Positions 1 through 14,199 of a stretch of 64,000 nt of DNA are shown one piece after another. Below the pieces are notes generated by a model. The model was not told the DNA's origin, ran no database searches, and was given only the letters and a program-made list of their open reading frames with translations. The position numbers and the translations under genes are program-made. Position 1 is the first letter of the stretch, and every line of letters begins with the position of its first letter. This DNA is from Trichoplax sp. H2 (lineage: Eukaryota > Placozoa > Uniplacotomia > Trichoplacea): NCBI GenBank assembly GCA_003344405.1, contig NOWV01000027.1:310001-374000 (forward strand). The letters run 5' to 3'.

Positions 1-385
1 ATACAACATGTCTATATTTAAGAGTAGAATATAGTTACAGTATATTCTAAATACACTACACACATGAATCAAAATTTAATTTAATTCTTGATTCTACTTT
101 ATCTGTATACAACGATAATAAATATCTGTTTTTACTATAGACTAAATTATTCAATTTACTACCAATACAACATATAGAAACTGTCTTTTGCATTAAAAGA
201 CACAGTTCTCTGATCTGCACTTGCCACTGTTCTTTTCAGCATATCATATTTTGATCTGCATATTCTCATTTCACTTTGTAAAGCTGATAGTGTAATAAAA
301 TTCGTCAATTAGCTTTAACTACGTTACTAATCTAAGCACTTGTTTAGTAATTTATAATAACATTTACATATTATCTTTGTTTCAG

Positions 386-1801
386 ATTTATCAAGATGTC
401 AAGCCCGCGAATTAATAATCTCATCGTTGTTGGTTGTAGCATGATGTATTTCGCTATTTATGTATTCGGTTTGGATGGTAGATGGGTCTCTCAGCGAAAT
501 TTTCATGCTGTTTGTATGGTAGATATTTTGAACTCTAATAGTACCATTAAATTTATGGACAGTAATACATCGAATAATGACTTCATGAACGATAAAGATA
601 TAATGTTAAAATTATAGGCTCGTGGTTGGTTCCCAGTTATTGGCTTTACCTTTATGTTCGGTTCAATCTTTGCTAAAACTTATCGTGTGCACAAAATATT
701 TACAAGTGGCAAAGCTAATAAAGTGGTAAGGGCCGTTTCTGTGATATCAGAAAGAATATTAAAGTTAATTAAAATGAAACATTATATAAATTAAATTTAA
801 ATAAATTGTATAATAAATTATATAAATATATAAATATAATTATGTAATAAATTATATAAATTAAATTTAATACAAATCATTTAATTTTCGATTGATGCCT
901 GCCAGGTCATGAAGGATACTTATCTATTTGGTCTTATTGGAATATTGTTACTTATGGACATTACTATCCTAACTGCGTGGCAAATTATTGATCCAATGTA
1001 CTTGAAAATTCTTAATTTAACAGCTGAGGTAGGACGCTTTATAACTTGATTAGAATTTCCATCATTTATCAGAGTAGATTATTCCGTACATTTATCCTGT
1101 TATATAACAGTAACTAATTAAAAATCGCCAAGATACTGTACTACAGGATGGACTATACTCACAAATTTATTCTATACTTTAAACCATTAGAGTTCTCCGA
1201 ATCAAGATGTGGTCCGCTTACCTCAAATTTGGCTATGTGATAGTAATAATAAAGTTACCTGGTTGATTGCCTTATTCGTATTGAAAGGCACAGTTGTCAT
1301 GGTTGCAGTTTTTTTTGCATGGGAAACGCGTAAAGTAACAGTTGCTGCCCTAAATGATTCTCAGTATATTGGCATGGCAGTTTACAACGTAGTTATTCTA
1401 GGTATTGTTGGCGTACCAGTTATTATTATTCTAGCTGATCAGATTAACCCGACCTTCGCACTAACCAGTGGCTTTATCGTATTTGGCAATACTGTTGTAT
1501 TATGCTTAGTATTTGTGCCAAAAGTAAGTAACTGCATTCTCAATATGACTTGCATTCTGTAGGGTGTTCAAGTTATCAATAATAGTGCGTCAATATATAT
1601 GACATATATTACAGATAAATATATAAATACCAATTACATAGAGTATTAAATCGTTTAATAATTCTTTCTTGATAGATATTGGAGTATCGGAATAATCCAG
1701 CAAGAAACACAATCCACCTAGCAAGATCGCGTGAATCGACGTTATCCATTACTAAAGTAGCCCCATCGGCATTTCCTTCTGAAATGGAGTCGTCAACTTA
1801 A
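386..1801 (+). CDS. GABA-B-like class C GPCR, 3' part only (receptor copy 1)
   Basis: C-terminal part of a metabotropic GABA-B-like receptor; the ligand-binding domain and TM1 lie left of the window. Exons by splice signal and phase: 386-518, 618-725, 906-1028, 1191-1523, 1676-1801 (TAA), giving about 274 residues in frame. Seen in order: ICL1/TM2 (MSSPRINNLIVVGC), TM3 with the typical FGSIFAKTYRVHKIF, TM4 (ILTAWQIIDP), ECL2 cysteine (IWLCDSNN), TM5 ending FFAWETR, TM6 (ALNDSQYIGMAVYN), TM7 ending LVFVPK, then a short tail of about 42 residues. Family knowledge: plasma-membrane GPCR signalling through G proteins. Intron positions and phases match receptor copy 2 at 16736-29726, and the first visible exon is 133 nt in both, so the two are tandem paralogues. 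No coiled coil is visible in the tail, unlike vertebrate GABA-B subunits. The ligand is unknown. Confidence 0.9.
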
Positions 1802-4219
1802 ATTCAAAAATAGCTAGTGATAATTTAAACTGGTTACAATTACGATTGCCTATTGTTAAACATGATTAATTATAGACCTAAATTTTTATTAAAGCCTGAA
1901 AATTAACAACGAAAAATATACCAGTAAGAATAGTATATTTTAAGATTACTAGAGGGAATTATTCTATACTACTAGACGACAAGATACTCGTATAAATATA
2001 TCGAACATATACTAAAACGGTTATTAGTGATAGCATATATCATTTATCATCGATAACTGTCATTATACTGTAACCTAATTACTGAACATATTATTCATTC
2101 AAATATTTATGATTGCTAATAACATTTAAGTAGTTGGCGATAAATTCTATCTTATCAATTAATTAATTTACATATACGAGTAATATATATAATATCATAC
2201 AATAATTTTGAATCGTCGATTGTCAGTATTTAAGATTGTACTGCTAAATGCCAGCAATTTTAATTTCATTTATGCAGATATATATATATATATAGATACA
2301 CAAGCATATATTTATTTCATATTAAACCTATCCTTGTTAGCCGGTACTCATTTTATTCTCGTAGTAGATGACTACACTATGATAGAAATAAAACAGTGTA
2401 ATAACATCATCATTACATGTAAGACTAGCTTTCCTAAATTTTATCTATTTTATAGGATATTAAGCTTGTAACGGATCATATGCTGTTTGAGTATATCATT
2501 CTATTACCCATAGATCTAAACTATTAATGTAGGTTTAACCGGAACAATATCACGACAATTGATGTTATACTAATAAATCAAAGATTAAACTAATCTTCTA
2601 ATAACAAGCAGCCGTAATATAAGAGTGTTACTGTATCGTTAGTATTATAAAGTATAAATTTTATAATTTTGGACGTTAAAATGTACTTAAGTAAAAATAG
2701 GTCTTAAAATAGGACATTTATGTTTTTAGAAGATCCTTATGTATTTGCTAATATACCGATACCGTACTGATATTAAAGTTAGTAAAATTATTATTAGAGA
2801 ATTTTCATATTATGATTATGATTACATGTTTAATGTTATAGTCGCTGAACGTTGTTCTAGACAAGAGCCTTAGAAAAAGTAGGATAACGTAGGAAAATCT
2901 GGTTACATATTTATTAGGGTGATGAATACTAAATTAAGAGATAGAGATAGCAATAATAACATGTTTATGCATAGACGTTTCTATACAACCAGACTTTTCT
3001 CTTAATATAAAGATGACTGTTGTAACGACTTTAGTTCAAAACTTGATTTTGTGTCTTAAGTTTACTCATGTTCTTTTAGTCCCAACTAATGAGTTGTGAC
3101 AAAGAGATAAGGCTTTCACCTTATTTCAATATTATAAAAATACAATAAGCTTTGTTTCTTGCTTTATAATTATTAACAACAAGACAATCTACTTTAGCCT
3201 ATACTGTCTTATGTACCTGTTTGTAAAATAACAGTTCTCGATTAATCACCCTACTGATATTCCAAGCATTAAATCAAACTGTTTAATAGTTTTCGCTTCC
3301 TATACAGCTCCATAATTACTAAAGGCATTATTCAGTAAATGAATTAGAGGATCATAGATGCTTTCACTATTTTACTTGATTATAGTATGAATTTTAAGCT
3401 TAACCACTATATAAGTTATATTAGAACCTTATATTATTAAAAATCGCGGTCCAATTCATATTTTATTCTTAGCATATGTTCCAAATAGTTAATCAAGTAA
3501 GTTGACTTACATTATGTCCTTAAACACTTGCGTTTAGAGTCTTTACTAGTAGAAATTAAGCCTAATTCTCAAATAATATCGGGGTATAATTCACTGTTCT
3601 CAGTAAAAACTAACGCAGTAATCTAGGTATTTAATGAAACTAATATTATAGCTATCTGTTTTTAACAATAATTATAAAATGAAACATTATTACATTAATG
3701 TATGAGATGAGATAGATATTCCTTGAGTCTATCATGTATCAGTAGATAATTAGCAAGAATATCCCAAAATTTCAATATTTCTGATCATATAGCTTCAAAT
3801 TGTATATATACATCAATAATTGACAGCAGTATTTAAATCAGCTGATTAAGTATCATTAATTTCCCGAGAATTGAAGTTAATCAAGTTTATGTATTACAAT
3901 ATTTTAAAATAGGCTTTCAACAAATAGACGTTGCAATTATCTCAAACTGTCTAGGAATTGTATTGCTGCTCTGACGCTTCAGATTAAAACAATTTGTACA
4001 ATTTTTATTGAGGACTATCTTGCTACTCTACTATATGATTTATGAATTCTATTGGATAATATTATGCATCAATAATAGGAACACAATAGTTATCTAGCTT
4101 CAGAATCTCGATAATTGTAGTGAAGATTTCCTTAAAGTTTACGATACGAAAAACAGCAATATCTCAGAATCCAATAACTTAAATCAATTATTTTTAGGCT
4201 ACGTTTTGCTTAGCTTCTG

Positions 4220-4241
4220 CCGGTAGGGTGTATTCTACCGG
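4220..4241. repeat. Short GC-rich inverted repeat
   Basis: CCGGTAG at 4220-4226 pairs perfectly with CTACCGG at 4235-4241 across an 8-nt loop. It stands out because the surroundings are very AT-rich. No function can be assigned. Confidence 0.5.
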
Positions 4242-7200
4242 ACAATATGAAGATTAAAATATAATTTTGGTAGCATTATAAAGTATAGTACCAAATCGAA
4301 ACCAATTCCATAATTTTTTGCACATAGCAGCAAGTTTTTTGTCATTTTACAATTTATTAAAGATTATCTTTATAATTAGCCACCTTTTCACAAATTAACA
4401 GAGAAAATTCTATCGAAAGCCTATAAAATTTAATGAAGTATCCCGGTTTAATCATTCAACTATCAGATCATTTCTCTTTCATATAGTAAGTGACCCAGAC
4501 CATTCTCTTACTTCTAAAAAATTACTTCAATATGTATCAGTTACAATTTGTTCTAAAATAGACTATAATTATACAGGAAACCAATCGATAACCTGGCAGA
4601 TTTGTTATGACAATTTAGTGATAAAATTAAACAATAAAAATGATTAATGAAGATAATTGCGATATATAAAAGTAAATGATTGCTACAACCAGATTTTTAA
4701 TAGATCTTTCTCTTGAATATTTAATTCTACTAATAATGAATTACGTGAACGGATATTATCCACACAAGAATTCACAAACAAAGATAGAATGACAAGTAAA
4801 GTCTAATAATCAGCTGGTAAACGACAGATTAAATAGATGAAGTTATCTTTCCAGCTGCTACATCAGTGGGTACTGTTAACTTTCTACGAAGTAAGTAATT
4901 AATAAGAAAGGAAAAGGGATCTAAATTTACGATAGATTATCCATGATTGAATTTATTGGGCCATAATTTAACGATTACATTATTATTACAAAACTATGGT
5001 TGTTTGCTATAGTAATTTCCTACATGGTAATTATCTAATCGGAATGGCTGAGAAATTTTTTCATAGATTATCTCAGGTTTAATATGTTGTATCCTGATTT
5101 GATGACTATCTCATTAATACAAAACAGAGATTTAAGTGACTTTGAAATAGACCAAGTCATGAAGAGTTTGTGATTTAAGCCAATAGTATTAGCTTATCAA
5201 CAATCATGCAATATTTTTGACTATGATTGGCATCGCATCTTGCACAGCTGTAAATTAATCTACTAACAAAGTAGGTGGAGCCAATATAATTGATAACATT
5301 ATTTTAGAATAACGGTTTCTAAATGATGATAAAAGATAAAAGTTATTTACAATTATCCTCTCGTTGTAATACTCAGTTAGCTGTTATTTTTCATCAATAA
5401 CAAACTAAATTTTATATTATTAATGGACGAGAATATTGAGGAAGAAAAAAATACCTACCAATACAAAATTATATCAATATGCTCATACGTATTGATAAGA
5501 TCGTCAATGATGTAGGTAATCTATAAAATAATAAGTAAACATCTAGGACGACAGGTACGGGTCATAGATCAGCTCATGCAGATTTATTGCCGTTACATAT
5601 CTGCCATGAATCGACATGTAATTTCGTTATTTATCATTTCACAAAATTTTGACAGCGACGCTAATATAATATTATAATTCAGCTTAATAGTTTCAAAAAA
5701 TATTAAAGTAACAGTATACAAAATTATCAAGAGGACATTTACAAAGGCATCTAGTGAAGCGTATTTTATAATTACTTTTAAATAATAATACAGAATAACT
5801 TAGAACCTTAGTTCTTTATAAGTCATTAATGATTACAGCCTGTTACTTAACCGTGATGGAAATAGACATTAATTTTAAAATAGAAATTGTGTGGTAGATA
5901 GGCTAAACTCATTTTACCAAGTAACCGTAATAATGTGATTAACAATCTAAATTGTTATTTATGTATTATTCCCTTACAGTCCCGAGTAGGCTGTTATGCT
6001 TAATTCGATAAAATTAATAACATTTCTGGTATGCTCTATGAAATTAATGGTATGAATTCTATCTTATAATTTAGCACGGCATAATTATTTAATTTATTGA
6101 GTAAATCAAACTCTTTTTCTGCCTCAGCTGTGCAATTAATTTATTACTTAATGGTCTTGTTTATTGTATACTATGATGTACTGCTAAGCTGTATCTAACT
6201 ATATTTGTAAGCGATTGAAGAGTATTTTGATGTAGAGTTAAAATTTCAAGATGAGAAAGATTCGATAAAAAATTTCATATCACAATTTATTCACAATTCT
6301 GCCACAAAACGATTACATGTACAGCAGTGAATTTTTTCACATAGCGCTTTGTAACATTTGTATTCTAATCATATCTAATTCATCGTATTTTTTATTATAC
6401 ATGTATACGAATCAGACAGAAGATTGAATATACAGACAATGTAAATCCTTAGGGAATTTGATTAATCAATTTACGGACAATTCAATTTAGAATACATTAC
6501 CATAGTTGCAAGAATAACATAACGAATATTAGCTATGATTGAGCAGTAATCGTAAGGAAAGATGCTAGCTTTCTACTGCAGAAAATGATTTAATATTGAG
6601 ATAATGTCTTTTTTTAATTCACAACAGCAAACTTAGTTAGAGAAATTACTAAAGCTACGTTCTATTGATCAAAATGATCTTGGTTTATATAATTAGGCTA
6701 TGGCATGAAAAAATGAAAGTTCATAAATGAAAGTATATTTACAAATTTAAGTAGTCGTCTTGACTACGCTAGGTAGTACTACAATAGAGAAAGTTGTCGG
6801 CTAAATAATGGAAAGATTGCACTTTACCTACGCTAATCGATTCTTCTAGTACTTGTAGGGCCGAGAGTTTAGTACTTAAGTTAAATTCTTAATTAAGTAT
6901 AGAATTACTAATATGCACTACCGTAGGCTATAATACTTGCGTAGTTTAATGTGATTAGTTGCTCGTACCCCGGCAAAATATGGTAATTCAATGCACGTGC
7001 TTAGCGCGTGGAAGCGTGATAACGTTACTACCATTACTAAATAGGTCATGCGCTAGGATTTACAAGCGTATGCAACGAGTAGATTGGAAGTTCTTCTTGT
7101 TCATAGTTTGTTGTAAACACAGCTACGGTTGGTTTTTTATTGTAATAAAGCTTAATTCAGGTATTTAATCCAGTTAGACTGATTTATTGTGGACCCTTAA

Positions 7201-8240
7201 GAATTGACTTACTACAGTACTATACAATTTAGGGTTCATTTCTTAATAAAAAAGTGAATATAGCAAAGGTATATAAGAAATGGTAGGCACAAAGAGACTA
7301 CTACAATATAATATGGTACTATAGTTAATTCCATACTTGAAATTCTTATTACAGGTGGACAATGATTTTGGCAGTTGCAACTTAATTTACTTCATAGAAT
7401 TCGACTTAATCTATCAACTTCGTTATAGTTATTGTACATTTTGACGATATGGAGACTATTTTCATTGAAGGAGAATATCCTGATATTTTCATTGACTATT
7501 CCATCAAGTAAATTACGAAACTCTATAAAATGTATATCAGTTATGTGAACACTTGTTATTGTAAAATTTATAATCTATAAGTATAATCACATCATCTAGA
7601 TCTGATTATGGGTACAGTCTGTACACATGTTTCCGGTTGTGAGGGAATGAGCAAAATCTAAATTAAAAAGACAAAAAATCTATTTTCAAAATGTACTAGT
7701 GGTCTAGTGGATCATCATAATCTATCCTGAGAATCCATGATGCAAAGCTGTTTGCTGGGATGAGCCGTTATTCAGATATGAGGAACTTCCTATAACATTT
7801 TAAGATCGTACTGTTTCTGTTAAATTTTCCAAGGTAACCATCCACTACGTTAATAACCATTAATTGAATCAATTGGTGCATCTTATGGCAATAGTTAATA
7901 ATCGGGTTGCAAAGTTCATATTTATTTATTCTTTCTTATCCATTTATTTCTATATTCTTACTAATTATTAGTGGACATTTATACTTACGTATGATATCAT
8001 TTAATTGGAAAGAATATCATACTTTATCAAGAATAACATTCGATTCAAACATGATCATTTGCACTAGTAATCTCCATAGCAATATGAAAAATTATAAATA
8101 TCTGTTCTATTATATATTAAAGTTATTCTTGTCATAAAGTACATACGTTACTTATTAAAAAATTTTCTCTTCTTTTAATTTATAAGTGTAAATAAATCTG
8201 AGCTAAAACGCTTTGATTTTAAGATCAGATATAGTTAATA

Positions 8241-8274
8241 ATTTTCATCAGAACTGTTTAATTCTGATGAAAAT
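8241..8274. repeat. Perfect 13-bp inverted repeat (hairpin)
   Basis: ATTTTCATCAGAA at 8241-8253 is the exact reverse complement of 8262-8274, separated by an 8-nt loop. This is the longest perfect short-loop hairpin I noticed in the desert. It could be a relic of a small inverted-repeat element or a structured transcript; nothing nearby tells which. Confidence 0.65.
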
Positions 8275-11200
8275 ATCAGTAGCAAGTTATTCCAAAATCA
8301 AGCATTATATCAAACAGTATGCAATGTAGTAGAACGTGAATTTAAATTTTTTGTTGACTTCAAATGCATGCTGTAGACTTTATATAATAAAATATAATTA
8401 TTACTTATTTAAGGCTACTGATAGATATTTTAACTGTATCTATAATGGAAGAGAAATACATATTAAGCCATTTTAATATTATAGTAAGCGGTACTGAAAC
8501 AATGAATACAGCGAGCATTAATATCAAAAACGAAAGTCTTTATTCGTGGAAATGTCTTCTAATTAACAAAAATGAACACCTTCATTTCGAAATCAAATAT
8601 CATTTATTGATATTTCAGCTATATATTGTTTTTCACTTAATAGCTACTGGTACTTGACAACAGATATTAATGATATTCCGTAAACAATACTGATATAATA
8701 GCGAATTGTTAAATAAAAATAAGATATATCGTTATTAAAATGATAAAAAAAACTTCCAAAATTGAATGTTATCATTATCGTTCAAAAAATTTCGATATTT
8801 TGTCCTCAGCTCGAAATTATATTACTCTATATTTTTGATATTTTCAGAATAACCATCATAAAATTATCTAGCTACTACTTAAAGATAGATATTAGATGTG
8901 CTAAAGTTAATTTAGAAACTGCTTTCAACTGCAGCTAAGCATAGATACGAGTTTTCTCTAGAATCAAAATTATAGACCTTATTATAGTAAACAGTGACTT
9001 GTTTATAAACTTTTAAACTTTGTTTATGAGTCTCTACAAGAGTGTATCAGTTGAAAAAGGTATCACATATTCTTAATCCTGAATATATTTAACCTTAAAT
9101 CTAAATTTTAAACCATTAGAGCATTTACATTAGAGCAGATTAATCTATAAGATTGCAATCAGATCGTCGATCTCTTTTACAAATTGGGTAATTAACTGAC
9201 TTACGCACACTAGCCCTAAAATAGGTAGTTTTACAATTACAACTTTTACTAATAATCTTAAGCTTATGTGTTATCTGTAGTGAAGCAATGTAAGAAATCA
9301 AGATTTTAAACTTATGCAAAATTTTGATTCTACATCACGCATCTAGTCTGTTTAGTATATCCTTGACACCGAATTAAATCGGCAAAGCAGCCGAGCAACG
9401 ATTCACTAAATTTTATGTTATCAATAAATATCGCAGTGTGGGTACTATGACAGTATACTACCAACATAAACCATTTAATATTATCATAACATTGGTTGTA
9501 GCTAATGTATAAATTGAAAAATTACAACTACTCGGTCAGCTATATTAAGTAATCGCATGGTCATTAATAGACTTATAATTCTCTACGACCCTAGTGACAG
9601 ATGACATCATTAGTGTAATTAGTATAAACGAAAAAGACTATATGCTTATTTTTTAACAATACATGTCAATATAAGTTGTATGATACCATCATAGTGATGA
9701 TAATTAACGGATAAACTGTGATAAATAGTTTCTAGTTGACCGGTTATGATCAATAAACATAGAATAACGACATTCTTCAACACCTTAATTGTAAACAATA
9801 TGATTACATAAGATGACAGTTATTCTTAGTACATAAAATTAAATATTCCATCTGTCGATTTAATTGTTAGCATTTTAAATAATAAGCATCCGCAGTTGTT
9901 ACTATTATATATACACGTAAAGTTTATGTGCTGAGCTATAGCATATTCCAGAAAGAGATCTTAGATCTCATATTCCACCACAACAAAAGTATTAGCGGTA
10001 TTTTTAAGTGCAAATACAGCTATCAGTAGGTACTTGCTAAACAGAATATGTAAAATTAAATTACAAGGAGTTATGCCAGTTAAAGTGCTTTAAGGAATGA
10101 TTTATTTTACTTAAGTCATTGACTTCACCTTAAAAGCTTATATGTAGTATCATACTAGATTTTAAATTATTTATGATGATTTAGAATTAACTGACGTTCA
10201 TTTACTATAAGGGCTCTACCAAATATTCTGTTAAGTATAGATTGCGACGGAAATGTGAACAATTATATCAATCTCTGATGATTTATCGAAATAATGATCA
10301 TTATAAATCAAATATTGACATACGAGTGAAAAGGAGCCCATCATATCAATTTAAATATTAAAACGAGAAAATATTGTCGCTGTTTATTCTTCAACATAAC
10401 AATTATTTGCTTTCATAATCTTATAACCTTTAATTGATATCATAATGTGAAAAACCTTGTCTTCGCTATAATTACAAGCTCTGATAGACAAGTATCAACG
10501 TAATCGGTGTAATAAGATTCATCCTTCTGAAGATTATTTGTATGACAATACTGCTGTACTTGGAGTGCATTTTGTCACTTGGCTGGGAGTAAAATGTATT
10601 TATAATCTTTGAAACTTGAATAGTAACCTTGGCTTTAAATCTAGTCCTATCAGGATAGGTAGAAATATAGTATTAATCAATTCTATCAGGTTATTAACCA
10701 GTCTAATCGTAAATAATCAGTTCATTTATCTTATTAACTTTTTTTATGATTTTTGATATCATGTTCGATACCATTGAAACACATACATATATTTATAGTT
10801 TATAATATTATAGAGCGTAATATGAATAATCAGTTATCATTGTTATATTTAATTAAAATAACATAAAATTGAGATACAAGATTAGGAAAACGCATACTAC
10901 GAGTGCAACTTGACGGGATGTGCTAGACAACTATTATCGTAATACTCCAATCTGTATAGTACTGAATAATATTTAGTTCAAGAACTATGAAATGGAGAAA
11001 TAGTTTCAAGTCTTTTGTCTTATACTGCTTCTCATATTGCAATATTGCCCATGATCTCACTATTTATGCACTAGTAGAATAAGAACAGCATTTGCAAGCC
11101 CTATTTGAAATTTTTATACGACTAAATGCAGCTGCAGCAGCTTTTAAAGGTAGTCCATGTTCACTTGATGCAAAAAAAAACTTAAACTATTGTTATCACG

Positions 11201-11934
11201 ATGAAATATTAAGAACTTCACTACTCGTGAAAGGTATACGAGTATATTATTAACAGTGAGGAATAAAAGACTGATTAAGAATGATTTTATTAGCAAAAAA
11301 TCTATCTATGTAAGCAATTACTGTATTGAAATGGTCATTACTCTTATTTATTAATTAATATAGGACAGAATGACTCCATCACTGTACTAAAAACACCTAA
11401 TACTTCATTAAAGGTAGGAAAGTAATGATTCGACTATTATGGTGGAATATCCACAAGCTCATTCAATCCATGCAGGCGATGACTCAATGATCGTGACAGA
11501 AACGCATATTAGCTGATCGCCATTAATATTCAGATAGTAATTCTGTCCGCCTTTATTATCTCATGAAATGACAAAGTCTGACAGGCTATCTATAATTTTA
11601 GACGTTCTTTTAACTGAAAATGTTACGTGATGTTTATGTTTATTTTCGTGTATTTTCTAAATAAGAATAGGTCAAATAATAAAGGATTCATGCAGATGTA
11701 GAATATTAAATAAATAATTATAATTGATAACTTAATAGCTTTATCAAAAGATCACAATTGTTATTATTGTCAAATTTGCCCATCAAAGAATAAATATGAT
11801 ATCCTTAGAATACCAAGATGGTCCTAATAAATATACTAGAAGATTATTTAGATAAATGGCATACTATTTTTGATTTATTAACATGAGAAAAAGGGAAGAC
11901 AAAAGTATAAAGATGATAATTAAGCAATATAGAA

Positions 11935-13970
11935 AAAAAATTGCTAGACAGGATAGTCATTGAGGTTATACATCAATATTAACATTATAAAGACTTTGAT
12001 ACATAATTATAATTAGACTATCTGATGAAAGATTGCTAGATATGATATAGGTACAGATATTTTACTTTAAAGACAGAAAGCATGATGCTATCTGGAGATG
12101 ACAGATATGAACCGCCTACTGTAAAATCGAAATTAAAATAAGATAACTATCCTACAATAGGAGGTCTTAACTAGTAAAAATGAACTATCACTGCAGGTAA
12201 AGTACACATAGATATAAATACTCGTATTACCCTTCAATAATACCATAAAGCAATCATGTAGTGGTATTTTAGAAGACGATTAGGCGGCCTGAAAGAAAAT
12301 GTTATTTTAAAGTAGATGTTAATGTTATATTATATGGTAGAGGCATGTCGCCCTCGTTCAATCTTCAAGAAAGGAAGAATACTGTATGATGATCAAACTA
12401 CTTAGAGAAAAAATTATTCCTCAGAATGAATATCACATGCATAGTAATAATTAGTTAAAAGCAAAAATGAAGCATTTAGAAATTTAATTATTTAGGAGTT
12501 TAATAGTTAGCCTACTGAAGAGAAGAATCTCTCAATAAAGCAGTTATTGACGTTTTATTTACGATAGTCATGCCTAAGATACTAAAAATATTATAATTAA
12601 ACCATTTCTATAAAGAGATTGTTAAATGAGGTCGATATTGATGTCATAATTATGATAGCAATATTAACATTTTAATGAACTTATGGCTGTTATAATTGAA
12701 CATTGAATTGTCTAGAAAAAAGATGTTCGATGCAATAAGGCGGATATTGATGCATTAAATATAATAGGCTGTAATAGCCATACAAATGTTTTAAAAGTCT
12801 AAGAGCATCATTAAACTATTTAAAAGAAAAGTCGCTGGGTAGGATGACTCAAAATTGAATAATAACATTAGCTTATTTAAGACTGTAAGGACGTCATCGG
12901 TAGAACATGTACGGAATTATTCGATAAGATAGATCTTGTGATCACTGTTATCGAAGACAACAGTGATACTATTAAGACTGTAAGAACATTATAATTAGAC
13001 TATTTAGAAGGAACATAGTTACATAAGATAAGCCTTGCAATTATTGCTTCGATAGTAACGTTTTTAAGGGCTGCAGAAATATTACAATTAGACCATTTAG
13101 AAGGAATATTGTTAAATAAAATAGATATTAATATATAAAGATTATGATTAACCAGTTTACAAGATAGCTAGATCACGATGGGTATTAGTTCAAGTTTATA
13201 GATTCTATTGTATAAATATCTAATAGAAGGATCAATTCATATTATACGTGCGAATTTAACCAGACAACTAGAGTCCTATTCATGTTACTTAGCTATTTAT
13301 TATTTTGCTACTCCATGTCATGATGTCAAGTCCATAATAATTTCGATATTTTAAAGATTGTAAACATATCAAAATTATAGGATTGATAGTTAACGTAAAT
13401 AGGAACGTCATAACTATAATTGTAGTATTATCATTTTTTAAGGGGCGCAAGGATTCCAAATTGATAGTTATACCATTTCAAAGATTGTTAAACAAAGATA
13501 TTGATAACGTAACCGGAATTATTATATTATTTTTAATATTGAGATCATGATTAGAAGAAAACTATCTTTAAGATAGATTTTGGTATTATTATTACAACAA
13601 CAGCTCTAATAGTTTTAAGACTGTAAGGATATTACAATGAAATCAATCATGTAGAAGAAATGTCGTTAGATGAGTCATTTATATCATCATTACGATGACA
13701 TCATTAACATCCTAACGGCTGTAAAGGGTATTATAAGCGTAACTAGATCATTTTGAGGAACTATTCTAGATTAATTAGTAATGGATATCAGAACTATAGT
13801 AGCGTAATGTTAACATTTTTAAGACTGTAAGGGATGTCACAATCAGGAGAAAAGCTATTGAGTATAGTAAATAATAAGTATTATTAATATTTTAAAACTC
13901 TAAAGATATTACATGTAATCGAACTCTTTAGAAGATTATTACGTGAAGTAGCTACCGATATATTCAAGCT
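11935..13970. repeat. Degenerate ~100-bp tandem array (array C)
   Basis: About 2 kb of diverged tandem units roughly 75-110 bp long. Recurrent landmarks are TTTTAAGACTGTAAGG-like cores (near 12878, 12972, 13612, 13811, with more diverged ones near 12770, 13345, 13440, 13715, 13890) followed by ACAATTAGACCATTTAGAAG-like sequence (near 12055, 12990, 13090, 13640). A GATATTGATATCAT-like stretch and a return to TTAACATTTTAAG close the unit. Copies have drifted heavily and show no long open frame. It is an old minisatellite/satellite-like expansion between the two receptor genes. Confidence 0.7.
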
Positions 13971-14195
13971 GTTCCTATTCTGGAAAAGAGAACTCATTTT
14001 ATTTTTAAGCTTCGCAAACATGCATCAAAGCGACCGACATATTTGAATCATTCCCATCCTAGAACAGATACTAGATTTTAGTTTTTTTTTAAGCTTAGCA
14101 AAGATGCTTCCAAATTGCCGACATATTTAAATCTTTCCTATTCTGGAATAGATACTTGATTCTATTTTTTAAGCTTAGTAAACATATATCAAAAC
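13949..14195. repeat. Three-unit ~86-bp tandem repeat (array D)
   Basis: Three diverged copies begin near 13949, 14037 and 14122. Each has a GACATATTTGAATC-like start, then TTCCTATTCTGGAA, a T-rich stretch and AAGCTTAGCAAACATG. It abuts the end of the ~100-bp array but the unit is different. Confidence 0.65.
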
Positions 14196-14199
14196 ATGA

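Larger units (their letters stand above)
1802..11930. other. Gene desert downstream of receptor copy 1
   Basis: About 10 kb of AT-rich sequence with only short open frames (under 90 codons) lacking homology I recognise, and no convincing run of splice-compatible exons. It contains a perfect 13-bp-arm hairpin at 8241-8274, a GC-rich 7-bp-arm hairpin at 4220-4241 and a CpG-richer patch near 6955-7130. It lies between two paralogous receptors and may be decayed intergenic DNA left from their duplication. Confidence 0.6.

Noticed and set aside
7690-7760. A TGGTCTAGTGGATCATC word resembling the A box of a tRNA gene or tRNA-derived SINE.
   Set aside because: There is no GGTTCGA-type B box at the right distance and no cloverleaf pairing.
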